From Streptomyces werraensis (lineage in GTDB: Bacteria; Actinomycetota; Actinomycetes; Streptomycetales; Streptomycetaceae), in contig BNBX01000005.1 of assembly GCA_014656175.1 (NCBI GenBank), positions 138,117-202,116 on the forward strand: a stretch of DNA of 64,000 bases, given 5' to 3'. The notes below the pieces were generated by a model. That model saw only the letters and a program-made list of their open reading frames with translations. It did not search any database and was not told the DNA's origin. This document shows positions 53,696 through 62,690 of this stretch, piece after piece; the stretch's first letter is position 1, and each line of letters begins with the position of its first letter. The position numbers were made by a program, and so were the translations under genes.

Positions 53696-54736
53696 TCAGC
53701 TCCCCCCGTACAGCTCCCCGTACGACGGCCACGCACCGCCGGGACCGTCCACCGGGGCGGCGGCCCGCACGGCGCGGACGATCGCCCGGGTCACCAGGTC
53801 CGCGCCCGCCGCGAGCACCTCGTTCAGCGCGAGCGGATCCTTGGCGTCCAGCGGGCGCGTGCCGGTGGCCAGGGTGAAGACGGTGTCGCCGTCGTTCAGC
53901 AGATGCACCGGGCGGACGGCGCGCGCGATGCCGTCGTGCGCGGTGCCGGCCACCTTCTGCGCCTGCGCGCGGGTCAGGTCGGCGTCGGTGGCGACCACGG
54001 CGAGGGTCGTGTTCATCGGCGGCGGGGCGTTGCGCTCGGCCGCCTCCGCCAGCCGGCGCCGTGCGGCGCGGTGCACCTCGGGATCGGGCAGCCGCGGGCG
54101 TCCGCCGAAGTACTCCCCGTAGAGCACCCCCGTCTCCAGGTCCACCGCCGATCCCACCGCGTTGGCCACCACCAGCGCGGCCACGGTCACCCCGGACGGC
54201 AGGACCGTGCTCGCCGAGCCGACCCCGCCCTTGAGCCGGCCCACGACGGCGCCCGTCCCGGCGCCCACGCAGCCTTGCGGCACCGGCGCCCCAGGATCCG
54301 TGGCCGCGGCGGCCTCGATCGCCTCGCGGCCCAGGGCGGCGTCCGGCCGGGCCCTGAAGTCCCCGCCGCGGCGCAGGTCGAAGACGCAGGCGGCCGGCAC
54401 GACCGGCACCACGTGGGTCGGCTCCGGACCGACCCGCACCCCGCGGCCCCGCTCCTCGAGCCAGGCCATCACCCCCGACGCCGCGTCCAGGCCGAAGGCG
54501 CTGCCGCCGGTCAGGGTGACCGCGTCCACGCGCTGCACCACGTTGCGCGGGTCCAGCGCGTCGGTCTCCTTCGTGCCGGGCCCGCCGCCGCGCACGTCCA
54601 CCGCGGCGACCGCGCCGCCCTCGGGGGCGAGCACCACCGTGGTCCCGGTGAGCCATCCGTCGCCGGTCCGCGTCGCGTGTCCCACGCGCACGCCGGCCAC
54701 ATCCGTCAGAGCGTCAGCTTTCATGGAGGCAGTCAT
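53696..54736 (-). CDS. P1-family (DmpA-like) peptidase
   Basis: The 346-residue N-terminal nucleophile amidohydrolase belongs to the DmpA/BapA group, which cleaves itself before the nucleophile and hydrolyses beta-peptides or small amides. Motifs: VRVGHATR at the start, VDVRGGGPGTKETDAL, LTGGSAFGLDAA and the proposed nucleophile in MNTTLAVVATDA. Two ATGs (54736 and 54724) are possible starts. It is divergent from a 57-residue gene with only 31 bp between. Confidence 0.85.
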   Translation of the reverse strand: MTASMKADALTDVAGVRVGHATRTGDGWLTGTTVVLAPEGGAVAAVDVRGGGPGTKETDALDPRNVVQRVDAVTLTGGSAFGLDAASGVMAWLEERGRGVRVGPEPTHVVPVVPAACVFDLRRGGDFRARPDAALGREAIEAAAATDPGAPVPQGCVGAGTGAVVGRLKGGVGSASTVLPSGVTVAALVVANAVGSAVDLETGVLYGEYFGGRPRLPDPEVHRAARRRLAEAAERNAPPPMNTTLAVVATDADLTRAQAQKVAGTAHDGIARAVRPVHLLNDGDTVFTLATGTRPLDAKDPLALNEVLAAGADLVTRAIVRAVRAAAPVDGPGGAWPSYGELYGGS

Positions 54737-54767
54737 GCCCTTACGGCCCCGGCCGTACCCTGGACGC

Positions 54768-54941
54768 ATGAGTACCGCTCCCGAGCCGCCGCGCGAGCCG
54801 AAGCCCGCGCTGGTCTTCGACGACCCCCTGGACCAGCCGGCCTCCGACGACACGGACCGCGGCTGGGGCGAGCGCCCGTCCGGCGACAGCGCCGCCGACC
54901 TGAGGCGTTTCCTCGACGAGAAGCCGCCCCACCACATCTGA
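54768..54941 (+). CDS. 57-residue acidic small protein
   Basis: The frame begins MSTAPEPPREPKPALVFDDP and ends LRRFLDEKPPHHI. It is acidic and proline-rich with no cysteine or membrane helix, and probably disordered apart from a short C-terminal helix. It begins shortly after the divergent P1-peptidase start with no recognisable ribosome-binding site, so it is likely translated from a leaderless transcript. Its function is unknown. Confidence 0.65.
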   Translation: MSTAPEPPREPKPALVFDDPLDQPASDDTDRGWGERPSGDSAADLRRFLDEKPPHHI

Positions 54942-54958
54942 CTGGGCGGCGGGGTCCC

Positions 54959-55468
54959 CTACCGCCCGTCGCCGGTCTGCCCGCCGCCGTCCGCCCGCAT
55001 GCTCCTGCCCCCGCCCTGCGCGCGCTCGGCCAGCAGCGCGTCCCGGATCTCCTTCAGGACCTCCAGCTCGGTCACCTCGACGACCTCGTGGGCCCCTTCC
55101 TTCGCCTTCCGGCGCGCCTCCACGCGGGCCAGGTACTTCGCCATGGGCAGCACCATCAGGAAGTAGACGACCGCCGCCGTGATCACGAACTGCAGCGTCG
55201 CGCCGAGCACCGAGCCCCACAGGATCCGCACCCCGGTCGCCGCGTCCCCGGTGCCCTCGCAGGGGCCCTTCAGGCAGGACGTGTAGCCGTCGAGGTTCTG
55301 GGTGCCGAACGCACCCACCAGCGGGTTGATGATGCCTTCCACGACCGAGTTGACGATGTTGGTGAAGGCGGCGCCGATGACGACCGCCACCGCCAGATCG
55401 ACCACGTTCCCGCGCATCAGGAAGGCCTTGAAACCCTGCCAAAGGCTCGTCTTCTCCTGGTCGCTCAC
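54959..55468 (-). CDS. mscL: large-conductance mechanosensitive channel
   Basis: MscL opens under high membrane tension to release solutes during hypoosmotic shock. The 169-residue protein has the amphipathic start helix and TM1 (FKAFLMRGNVVDLAVAVVIGAAFTNIVNS), TM2 (ATLQFVITAAVVYFLMVLP) and the charged C-terminal bundle (KEIRDALLAERAQ). An acidic/Gly tail of about 20 residues follows. It starts with GTG and converges on the 57-residue gene. Confidence 0.95.
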   Translation of the reverse strand: MSDQEKTSLWQGFKAFLMRGNVVDLAVAVVIGAAFTNIVNSVVEGIINPLVGAFGTQNLDGYTSCLKGPCEGTGDAATGVRILWGSVLGATLQFVITAAVVYFLMVLPMAKYLARVEARRKAKEGAHEVVEVTELEVLKEIRDALLAERAQGGGRSMRADGGGQTGDGR

Positions 55469-55800
55469 TCCGGGGCCTCATTTCTCGTGCGTAGGGTGCG
55501 GAAGGAAGCGCTCCGCAACTTACGTCACCGCCGAGGCGGCACGTCCAGTCGTTTCGGACGGCGGAACGGGAGGGGCGGGGTCACCGGCGTGCGCGGGGCG
55601 GCGCGCACCCCCTCCGCCACGCGCCCCTGAAGTACCGTTCGACCAGGAACAATTCATGTCGGGGTGAGGTTCATCCACAACTTCTCGCGTGTTCCGCTCG
55701 TCGTCCGGGCATACGTTTTCCCGGTTCCCGGACACGACGTCCGGCCGAGGGGCTACGGTATGCACCCACAAGGTGACATGCAGCAACGCCGGGAGAAACC
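55469..55800. other. 332-bp gap between mscL and the next gene
   Basis: This stretch lies between the divergent mscL and the conserved TTG-start gene. It must hold both promoters, but no clear -35/-10 pair, repeat, RNA gene or convincing small reading frame could be recognised. The bases directly before 55801 (GGGAGAAACC) give a usable ribosome-binding site. Confidence 0.5.
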
Positions 55801-56553
55801 TTGAGCGTTCCGTACGAGACGGCAGCGTGCGAACCACCTGACTCGTCCGACTCACCGGAGGAGCACCTCGCGCGCCTCCTGGGCCGCGCCCTGAACTCCT
55901 TCGAGTTGCCGGACGAGACGATCCGCCGGCTGGACTGCGCGCTGGCGCACGACGGTTCCCTGCATTCGGCGCACCACAGCGCGGGGCTGCACCGGGAGAC
56001 GTACCGGCACACGTGGCTGCTGGCGGACGGTGCGGCACTGACGCTGTGGGAGCTGGTCCACAACACCGCCCCGGGCAGCGAGCCGCAGCACGAGGTGTAC
56101 GTGGACGAGGAGGAGCTGCGGACGGCGACCGCGCGGCTGCCGCTGCCGCCGGAGGCCCCGGACTTCGAACTGCCGGTGACGGCACCGGCTTTCACGCTGC
56201 CCGCGGTGCGCCAGGTGTACGTCCCGGACGACTCCCCCGATCACGCCCGGCGTTTACTGCGCCGGGCGGAGAACGAGGACCGGCCGGACGCCGAGACGGC
56301 GGCGCTGCTGTCGACGGCGTGCGCGCATCGCATCACGCAGGCGTTCGGCCGTCCGTCGCGGGCGGGCCGTGCGGCGCTGTGCTTCTCGCTGTACGAGCAC
56401 GCGTTCCTGCTGGGTGACGGCGGTGAGGTCTCGCTGTGGGAGGTCGAGCACACGGTGACGCCGGACGGGCGGCACATGTGCGAGGTGTACGCGAGTGAGG
56501 ACGCCGCGCGGCGGGCGATGGAGCGCCGGGCCGCGCAGGGCCGCCGCCCCTGA
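55801..56553 (+). CDS. conserved Streptomyces protein with two repeated domains; TTA codon
   Basis: This 250-residue soluble protein of a Streptomyces-limited family (possibly DUF6227; not certain) contains two copies of one domain: ARLLGRALNSFELPDE...YRHTWLLADGAALTLWELVHNT and ARRLLRRAENEDRPDA...LYEHAFLLGDGGEVSLWEVEHTV, each followed by EVYV/ASEE-type residues. Codon 152 is TTA (56254-56256), so translation would need bldA. The TTG start follows GGGAG. Its function is unknown. Confidence 0.75.
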   Translation: MSVPYETAACEPPDSSDSPEEHLARLLGRALNSFELPDETIRRLDCALAHDGSLHSAHHSAGLHRETYRHTWLLADGAALTLWELVHNTAPGSEPQHEVYVDEEELRTATARLPLPPEAPDFELPVTAPAFTLPAVRQVYVPDDSPDHARRLLRRAENEDRPDAETAALLSTACAHRITQAFGRPSRAGRAALCFSLYEHAFLLGDGGEVSLWEVEHTVTPDGRHMCEVYASEDAARRAMERRAAQGRRP

Positions 56554-56571
56554 GCGGGGCGCGGGGCCGGT

Positions 56572-56859
56572 CTAGTCCCCTTCGGAGAGACGCCGTACGA
56601 GGACGGCGAACGCGTCGCGTTCGGCCTCGGTGAGGCGTACGGTCTCCGCGCTCGGGCCTGTGGCCCGCTGACGCGGGATGGTCGGGGCCCCGTGGTGGGT
56701 GTGCACCGGGGCGGGCTCCGCCCCGGCGTGGTGGCGCGTGCGCCTGCGCAGGCGCAGGCGGCGCCGGAGGGCGTCGGCCAGACCGGCGGCGCAGGCCACA
56801 ACCACCAGGGTGACGACGGTGGCACCCGTCGTCCGCGAGAGGGTCTCGTGCTCAGCCAT
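56572..56859 (-). CDS. small single-helix membrane protein
   Basis: The 95-residue product has an N-terminal membrane helix (about 11-30, TTGATVVTLVVVACAAGLADAL), an Arg/His-rich loop, and a C-terminal helix RLTEAERDAFAVLVRRLSEGD. The ATG before AEHETLSR was preferred to a longer leader. Its function is unknown. It lies between the conserved TTA-containing gene and the fructose operon, converging on the former. Confidence 0.6.
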   Translation of the reverse strand: MAEHETLSRTTGATVVTLVVVACAAGLADALRRRLRLRRRTRHHAGAEPAPVHTHHGAPTIPRQRATGPSAETVRLTEAERDAFAVLVRRLSEGD

Positions 56860-56968
56860 GCCGCCCAGTACACACCACGGTCCGGGGAGTTGTACCCCGG
56901 ACCGTGACGATCGTGATCTATATCGCACTAGGCATGAACTGCACACACACCCCCAAACGGACGCATCG

Positions 56969-59083
56969 TCACACCGTCCGCGCGGCGACCGTTTCCTTGC
57001 TCGTTCCGGCGTCCCCGGCGGCCGGTGCGGGGGCGGTGTCCTCGCCCGTCACCGGGGCGGCCGGGCCGGTGGCGCCACGCAGGCCCTTGAGGACGATCAC
57101 GAGGGCCGTGGTGACGCCGACGCCGGCTGCGATGGCGACGAGGTAGAGCAGCGGGTTGCCGATGAGGGGCACCACGAAGATGCCGCCGTGGGGTGCGCGC
57201 AGAGTGGCGCCGAACGCCATGGACAGGGCGCCGGTGACCGCGCCGCCCGCCATCGAGGCGGGGATGACGCGGAGCGGGTCGGCGGCGGCGAAGGGGATGG
57301 CGCCCTCGGAGATGAAGGAGGCGCCGAGGACCCAGGCGGCCTTGCCGTTCTCGCGTTCGGCGCGGTTGAAGAGCCGGCCGCGCACGGTCGTGGCGAGTGC
57401 CATCGCGAGGGGCGGGACCATGCCGGCCGCCATGACGGCGGCCATGACCTTCATCGCGGAGTCGCTGGGGTTCGCGACGGCGATGCCGGCGGTGGCGAAG
57501 GTGTAGGCGACCTTGTTGACGGGGCCGCCGAGGTCGAAGCACATCATCAGGCCGAGAAGGGCGCCCAGGAGGACGGCGTTGGCGCCGGTGAGGCCGCCCA
57601 GCCAGTCGGTCATGCCCTTCTGGGCCTCCGCGATGGGCTTGCCGATGACGACGAACATCAGGAAGCCGACGACCGCCGAGGAGATCAGCGGGATCACCAC
57701 CACCGGCATGATGCCGCGCAGCGCCGCCGGGATGTTCACCTTCTGCACGGCGAGCACCACACCGCCGGCGATCAGTCCTGCGGCGAGGCCGCCGAGGAAG
57801 CCGGCGTTGATGGTGAGGGAGATGGCGCCGCCGACGAAGCCGGGGACGAGTCCGGGCCGGTCGGCCATGCCGTAGGCGATGTATCCGGCGAGGACGGGGA
57901 CGAGGAAGCCGAAGGCGACGCCGCCGATCTGGAAGAGCAGCGCGCCCCAGCTGGCGGCCTGGGTCCACACGAAGTGGTCCATGACCGACGGGGCCTCGTT
58001 GATCTCGTAGCCGCCGATCGCGAAGCCCAGGGCGATGAGCAGTCCGCCCGCGGCGACGAACGGGACCATGTAGCTGACGCCGGACATCAGCCAGCGGCGC
58101 AGGCGGGTGCCGTAGCCCTCGTCGTCCGTGCCGGCGCGTTCGACGGGGGTGGACCCGGCGGCGGGGGCGGCCTGGGTGGTCAGGCCGCGTGCGGCCTTGT
58201 CGCGGACCTCGCCGATCAGGTCGCCGGGGCGGTTGATCGCGGCCTTCACCCCGGTGTCGACGGTGGGCTTACCGGCGAAGCGCTGCTTGTCCCGTACGGG
58301 GACGTCATGGGCGAGGACGACGCCGTCCGCGGCGGCGATCACGGCCGGGTCGAGCCGGGTGAAGCCGGCGGATCCCTGGGTCTCGACGACGATCTCGACG
58401 CCCGCCTCGCGGCCCGCCTTCTCCAGCGACTCGGCGGCCATGTAGGTGTGGGCGATGCCGGTCGGGCAGGAGGTGACGGCGACGATCCGGAAGGGGCGGT
58501 CGCCGTCGGGGGCGGCGGGGCCCGTGACGGCGTCGGCGGAGGCCGCCGCCGACGCCGCCACGGAGTCGTCGGGGGCGGTGTCCGCACCCACGGAAGCCGC
58601 ACCCTCGTCAGCCGCGTTCCCGGCAGCCGTCGCGGGATCCGTCTCCTCCCCTCGGATCAGCGCCGCCGCGTGCTCCGCGTCGGTCTCCGCGCGCAGGGCG
58701 TCCGTGAACTCGGTGTTCATCAGCCGCCGGGCGAGGGCGGACAGCAGGGTGAGGTGGGCGTCGTCGGCGCCGGCCGGGGCGGCGATGAGGAAGATCAGGT
58801 CGGCGGGCCCGTCGGGGGCGCCGAAGTCGATGCCGGCGGCGCTGCGGCCGAAGGCGAGGGTCGGCTCGGTGACGTGTGCGCTGCGGCAGTGCGGGATGCC
58901 GATGCCGCCGTCGAGGCCCGTCGGCATCTGGGCCTCACGTGCGGCGACGTCGGCCAGGAAGCCCTCCAGGTCGGTGACCCGGCCCTGGGCCGCCATGCGC
59001 TCGGCGAGGGCGCGGGCCGCCGCTTCCTTGGTGTCGGCGGACAGGTCGAGGTCGACCAGGTCCGCGGTGATGGTGTCGCTCAT
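56969..59083 (-). CDS. fruA: fructose PTS transporter subunit IIABC
   Basis: The 704-residue fusion has EIIA (about 1-150, active His in GGIGIPHCRSAHV), an acidic/Ala linker, EIIB (about 190-300, active Cys in VTSCPTGIAHTYMAAESL) and EIIC (about 335-675, about ten membrane helices). It imports fructose as fructose-1-phosphate, using phosphate from HPr, which is encoded elsewhere. It is the last gene of fruR-fruK-fruA, 121 bp after fruK. Confidence 0.95.
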   Translation of the reverse strand: MSDTITADLVDLDLSADTKEAAARALAERMAAQGRVTDLEGFLADVAAREAQMPTGLDGGIGIPHCRSAHVTEPTLAFGRSAAGIDFGAPDGPADLIFLIAAPAGADDAHLTLLSALARRLMNTEFTDALRAETDAEHAAALIRGEETDPATAAGNAADEGAASVGADTAPDDSVAASAAASADAVTGPAAPDGDRPFRIVAVTSCPTGIAHTYMAAESLEKAGREAGVEIVVETQGSAGFTRLDPAVIAAADGVVLAHDVPVRDKQRFAGKPTVDTGVKAAINRPGDLIGEVRDKAARGLTTQAAPAAGSTPVERAGTDDEGYGTRLRRWLMSGVSYMVPFVAAGGLLIALGFAIGGYEINEAPSVMDHFVWTQAASWGALLFQIGGVAFGFLVPVLAGYIAYGMADRPGLVPGFVGGAISLTINAGFLGGLAAGLIAGGVVLAVQKVNIPAALRGIMPVVVIPLISSAVVGFLMFVVIGKPIAEAQKGMTDWLGGLTGANAVLLGALLGLMMCFDLGGPVNKVAYTFATAGIAVANPSDSAMKVMAAVMAAGMVPPLAMALATTVRGRLFNRAERENGKAAWVLGASFISEGAIPFAAADPLRVIPASMAGGAVTGALSMAFGATLRAPHGGIFVVPLIGNPLLYLVAIAAGVGVTTALVIVLKGLRGATGPAAPVTGEDTAPAPAAGDAGTSKETVAARTV

Positions 59084-59204
59084 CGCGGGCTCCTTCGCAC
59101 GCGTATCGCCCGAGTGGCCCGTACGGCGGGGCGGGCGGGGGTGGGGACGAGAGGGGGACGGGGGAGCTCGTAGGAGAGGTCGTGAGACGTGGGGTCGGTG
59201 GGTG

Positions 59205-60152
59205 TCATCCGGCCGCTCCGTCCAGCGGCCGGTCGGCGGGGATGTCGGCGGTGACGGTCACGGCGGCGGGATCCAGGTCGTCGGGGGTGGGCATGACGCT
59301 GCCGGGGAGGCGTACGGCGGCGGCGCCGTGGGCGACGGCGGAGGCGAGCGCCTCCGGTCCGCGCCCGCCGGCGACGAGGAAGCCGGCGAGGGAGGCGTCG
59401 CCGGCGCCGACGTTGCTGCGGACGGCGTCGACGGGGGCGGCGCCGTACCAGGCGCCGTCGGCGTCGACGAGGAGCTGGCCGGCGGAGCCGAGGCTGGCGA
59501 GGACCGCGCGGGCGCCCGTCTCGCACAGGTCCTCGGCGGCCTTGAGGGCGTCACCGACGGTGGTGAGGGGGCGGCCGACGGCCTCGGCGAGTTCCTCGGC
59601 GTTGGGTTTGACGACGTCGGGGTGTTCGCGGAGGGCGGCGAGCAGGGCGGGTCCCGACGTGTCGAGGGCGATGCGCAGACCGGCGGCGTGGACGCGGGCG
59701 ACGAGTTCGGCGTACCAGGAGGGGCCGAGGCCTCCGGGGAGGCTGCCGCAGCAGGCGATCCAGTCGGCGCCGGCGGCGTGGCGGCGGACGGTGTCGAGGA
59801 GGTTCTCCTGCTCGGCGGGGGTGAGGTCCGGGCCGGGTGCGTTGATCTTCGTGAGGACGCCGTCGGCCTCGGCGAGGGCGATGTTGGAGCGGGTGGCGCC
59901 GGTGACGGGGACGGGGGCGACCTCGATGCCCTGGGCGTCGAGGAGGCCGGCGACGAGGGCGCCGGGGGCGCCGCCGAGCGGCAGGACGGCGACGGTGCGG
60001 CGGCCTGCGGCGGCGACGGCGCGGGAGACGTTGACGCCCTTGCCGCCGGGGTCGACACGTTCGCCGGTGGCGCGGACGACCTCGCCGCGGTCCAGGGACG
60101 GCACCTCGTAGGTGCGGTCCAGGGACGGGTTGGGGGTGACGGTGAGGATCAT
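59205..60152 (-). CDS. fruK: 1-phosphofructokinase
   Basis: The 315-residue PfkB-family kinase converts fructose-1-phosphate to fructose-1,6-bisphosphate. Motifs: VTPNPSLDRTYEV at the start, GGKGVNVSRAVAAAG, and the catalytic Asp in SNVGAGDASLAGFL. Its ATG overlaps the fruR stop (ATGA). Confidence 0.94.
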   Translation of the reverse strand: MILTVTPNPSLDRTYEVPSLDRGEVVRATGERVDPGGKGVNVSRAVAAAGRRTVAVLPLGGAPGALVAGLLDAQGIEVAPVPVTGATRSNIALAEADGVLTKINAPGPDLTPAEQENLLDTVRRHAAGADWIACCGSLPGGLGPSWYAELVARVHAAGLRIALDTSGPALLAALREHPDVVKPNAEELAEAVGRPLTTVGDALKAAEDLCETGARAVLASLGSAGQLLVDADGAWYGAAPVDAVRSNVGAGDASLAGFLVAGGRGPEALASAVAHGAAAVRLPGSVMPTPDDLDPAAVTVTADIPADRPLDGAAG

Positions 60153-60910
60153 GCGCGTACCACTTCCGTGCCGCCGGCCTCGATGGCGGCGGCCTCCTGC
60201 GGGTCGAGCCCGGTGTCGGTGATGAGGAGGTCCACGTCGTCGAGGCCGCCGAACCGGGCGAAGTGCTCCTGGCCGTGCTTGGAGGAGTCGGCGAGCAGCA
60301 CCACGCGCCGGGCGGCGGCGATCGCGGCGCGCTTCACCGCGGCCTCGGCGAGGTCGGGGGTGGTGAGGCCGTGCTCGGCGGAGAACCCGTTGGCGGCGAG
60401 GAACAGCACGTCGGCGCGGATCTCGGCGTACGCGCGGAGCGCCCAGGCGTCGACGGCGGCGCGGGTGCGGTGCCGTACGCGTCCGCCGACGAGGTGGAGC
60501 TGGATGCCGGGGTGGTCGGCGAGGCGGGCCGCGATGGGCAGGCTGTGGGTGACGACGGTGAGCGAGAGCTCCGGGGTCAGGACGCCCGCGAGACGGGCGG
60601 CGGTGGAACCCGCGTCGACGATCATGGTGCCGTCGGCGGGGACCTCGGCGAGGGCGGCGCGGGCGATGCGGTCCTTCTCGTCCGCGGCGGTGGTCTCGCG
60701 TTCGGCGAGGTCGGGTTCGAAGTCGAGGCGTCCGGCGGGGATGGCGCCGCCGTGGACGCGGCGGACGAGTCCGGCGCGGTCGAGGGCCTTGAGGTCCCGG
60801 CGGATGGTCTCGGCGGTCACCTGGAACTCCTCGGCGAGCGAGACCACGTCGACGCGTCCGCCGTCACGGGCGAGACGCAGGATCTCCTGCTGCCGCTCCG
60901 GTGCGTACAT
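60149..60910 (-). CDS. fruR: DeoR-family fructose operon repressor
   Basis: The 253-residue product has a DeoR helix-turn-helix (about 3-57; MYAPERQQEILRLARDGGRVDVVSLAEEFQVTAETIRRDL) and a sugar-phosphate sensor domain (about 75-230; FLAANGFSAEHGLTTPDLAEA). It probably represses its own operon until fructose-1-phosphate binds. Upstream (60957-61004) the motif TTC(C)GGACA occurs twice on the minus strand, a weak operator candidate. Confidence 0.93.
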   Translation of the reverse strand: MYAPERQQEILRLARDGGRVDVVSLAEEFQVTAETIRRDLKALDRAGLVRRVHGGAIPAGRLDFEPDLAERETTAADEKDRIARAALAEVPADGTMIVDAGSTAARLAGVLTPELSLTVVTHSLPIAARLADHPGIQLHLVGGRVRHRTRAAVDAWALRAYAEIRADVLFLAANGFSAEHGLTTPDLAEAAVKRAAIAAARRVVLLADSSKHGQEHFARFGGLDDVDLLITDTGLDPQEAAAIEAGGTEVVRA

Positions 60911-61023
60911 GACCGCCTGCCTCCCGGTTCCGTCCGCGTCTTCCGTGGCGCGTCCGTGTCCGAACGTGTGATTTCGCTGGGAGGCTACGTCGGGATGTCC
61001 GGAAAGTAAACAGTCGAAGCCAA

Positions 61024-61061
61024 GAAACGGGCACGATCGGACGTCCGACCATGCCCGTTTC
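61024..61061 (-). terminator. hairpin after the DHA2 exporter gene
   Basis: The 10-bp arms GAAACGGGCA / TGCCCGTTTC enclose an inner palindrome TCGGACGTCCGA. It is placed 27 bp after the exporter stop and also separates it from the fruR promoter region. Confidence 0.75.
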
Positions 61062-61089
61062 CGGGTTGAGGCATCTCAGCGCGGCCCCG

Positions 61090-62628
61090 TCAGGGCACCA
61101 GCTCCGGCTCCTTCTCCCCCGTCACCGGCGCCTCCTCGGCGCCCGCGGCGCCCGCGGTGCCCTCGACGTGCTGCGCCGGCCGCTTCGGCAGGGCGAACAT
61201 CAGCAGGAAGATCGCGCCGAGCACCGCGGCCACCCAGCCCAGGGCGTGGGTGAAGCCGTCCACGAAGGCGGGGCCCACCTCGGCGGGCGCGAGCCGCTCG
61301 TCGATGACGCCGAAGAACACCACGGACACCAGGCCGAGGCCGAGCGCGTGGCCCATCTGCTGCACGGTGTTGATGAGTCCCGACGCCGATCCGGCGTGCT
61401 CGCGCGGCACCTCGGACAGCACCGCGTCGGTCAGCGGGGCCACGATGAGGCCCATGCCGGCGCCCATGACGACCAGGGGGAGCGCCATCTGCCAGGAGGT
61501 GATGCCGAGCCCGTAGTGGTCGGCCTCCGCCAGGTAGATCAGCACGCCGGCCGCCATGACCAGGGCGCCCGCCTGGAGCACCTTGCGGCCGAAGCGCGGG
61601 ACGAGCTGCTGCACGGACATCCCGGCGGCCACCGACACCGCGACGGAGAACGGCACACCCGTCAGTCCGGCGCGCAGTGCGCTCCAGCCGAGCCCGATCT
61701 GCATGTACAGCGTCCAGACCAGGAAGAACACACCGAGGCCGACGCCGAACACCGTCTGGACGGCGATGCCCGCCGCGAAGCTCTTCACGCGGAACAGCGA
61801 CAACTCGATCAGCGGGGACCCGTCCCGGGCGCCCTTGGCCCGCTCGTACGCCACCAGGGCCGCGAACACGACGAGCGCGCCGGCCATCGACACGTAGCCC
61901 CACACCGGCCAGCCCAGCTCGCGGCCGCGGGTGAGCGGGTAGAGCAGCATGAGCAGGGCGAGGGTGACGAGGGCGACGCCGGGCAGGTCGAGCTTCAGGG
62001 CGCGGGGCGCCTTGGACTCGGTGATGAAGCGGCTGCCGAGGAACAGGGCGGCGACGCCCACGGGCAGGTTGATCAGGAAGATGGGCCGCCACTCGAGGCC
62101 GAAGAGGTTCCCCTCCGTCAGCAGTGCGCCCAGCAGCGGCCCGGAGACCGCGCCGAGGCCGACGATCGCGCCGAACAGGCCGAACACCTTGCCGCGTTCG
62201 TGCGCGGGGAAGGTGGCGTGCACGATCGAGAGCACCTGCGGCACCATCAGCGCGGCCATGGCGCCCTGGAGGATGCGGGAGGCGACCAGCATCTCGGGGT
62301 TCACGGCGAGCCCGCACAGGGCGGAGGCGACGGTGAAGCCGCCGATGCCGACGAGGAAGACCCGCTTGCGGCCGTGGATGTCGCCGAGCCGCCCGCCGGT
62401 GACCAGCCCGGCGGCGAAGGCGAGCGCGTAGCCGGCGGTGATCCACTGGATCTGGCTGAAGGTGGCGCCCTCGTCGCGCTGGATCGACGGGACGGCGATG
62501 TTGACGATGGTGACGTCGACGAGGTCCATGAAGGCCGCGGTCATCACGATGGCCAGCGCGAACCAGCGCCGGCGGTCGCCCGTGGCGGGCTCCGGTGTCG
62601 GTGCGTGAGCGATGTCGGTGGAGTGCAT
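61090..62628 (-). CDS. MFS multidrug exporter, DHA2 (14-TM) family
   Basis: The 512-residue product has about 14 membrane helices of the EmrB/QacA type: MDLVDVTIVNIAVPSIQRD in TM1, TGGRLGDIHGRKRVFLVG (motif A), and GPLLGALL (motif C of antiporters). It likely exports hydrophobic cations or antibiotics. The ATG before HSTDIAHAP was chosen. A divergent YafY/WYL regulator shares a 62-bp promoter region with an inverted repeat. Confidence 0.9.
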   Translation of the reverse strand: MHSTDIAHAPTPEPATGDRRRWFALAIVMTAAFMDLVDVTIVNIAVPSIQRDEGATFSQIQWITAGYALAFAAGLVTGGRLGDIHGRKRVFLVGIGGFTVASALCGLAVNPEMLVASRILQGAMAALMVPQVLSIVHATFPAHERGKVFGLFGAIVGLGAVSGPLLGALLTEGNLFGLEWRPIFLINLPVGVAALFLGSRFITESKAPRALKLDLPGVALVTLALLMLLYPLTRGRELGWPVWGYVSMAGALVVFAALVAYERAKGARDGSPLIELSLFRVKSFAAGIAVQTVFGVGLGVFFLVWTLYMQIGLGWSALRAGLTGVPFSVAVSVAAGMSVQQLVPRFGRKVLQAGALVMAAGVLIYLAEADHYGLGITSWQMALPLVVMGAGMGLIVAPLTDAVLSEVPREHAGSASGLINTVQQMGHALGLGLVSVVFFGVIDERLAPAEVGPAFVDGFTHALGWVAAVLGAIFLLMFALPKRPAQHVEGTAGAAGAEEAPVTGEKEPELVP

Positions 62629-62638
62629 GTCCGTGACG

Positions 62639-62670
62639 CTAGGACCCCAGTAGGTCAGATCCGGTCCTAG
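62639..62670. promoter_or_regulatory. inverted-repeat operator between the DHA2 and YafY genes
   Basis: CTAGGACC-N16-GGTCCTAG has perfect 8-bp arms with centres 24 bp apart. It starts 11 bp before the exporter ATG and ends 20 bp before the regulator ATG, covering both promoters. Confidence 0.72.
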
Positions 62671-62690
62671 TGGTGAGGCATGCTCGACGC

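Noticed and set aside
60957..61004. Repeated TTC(C)GGACA as a FruR operator.
   Set aside because: Two short, imperfect direct repeats with uneven spacing are not enough to call an operator; mentioned only under fruR.
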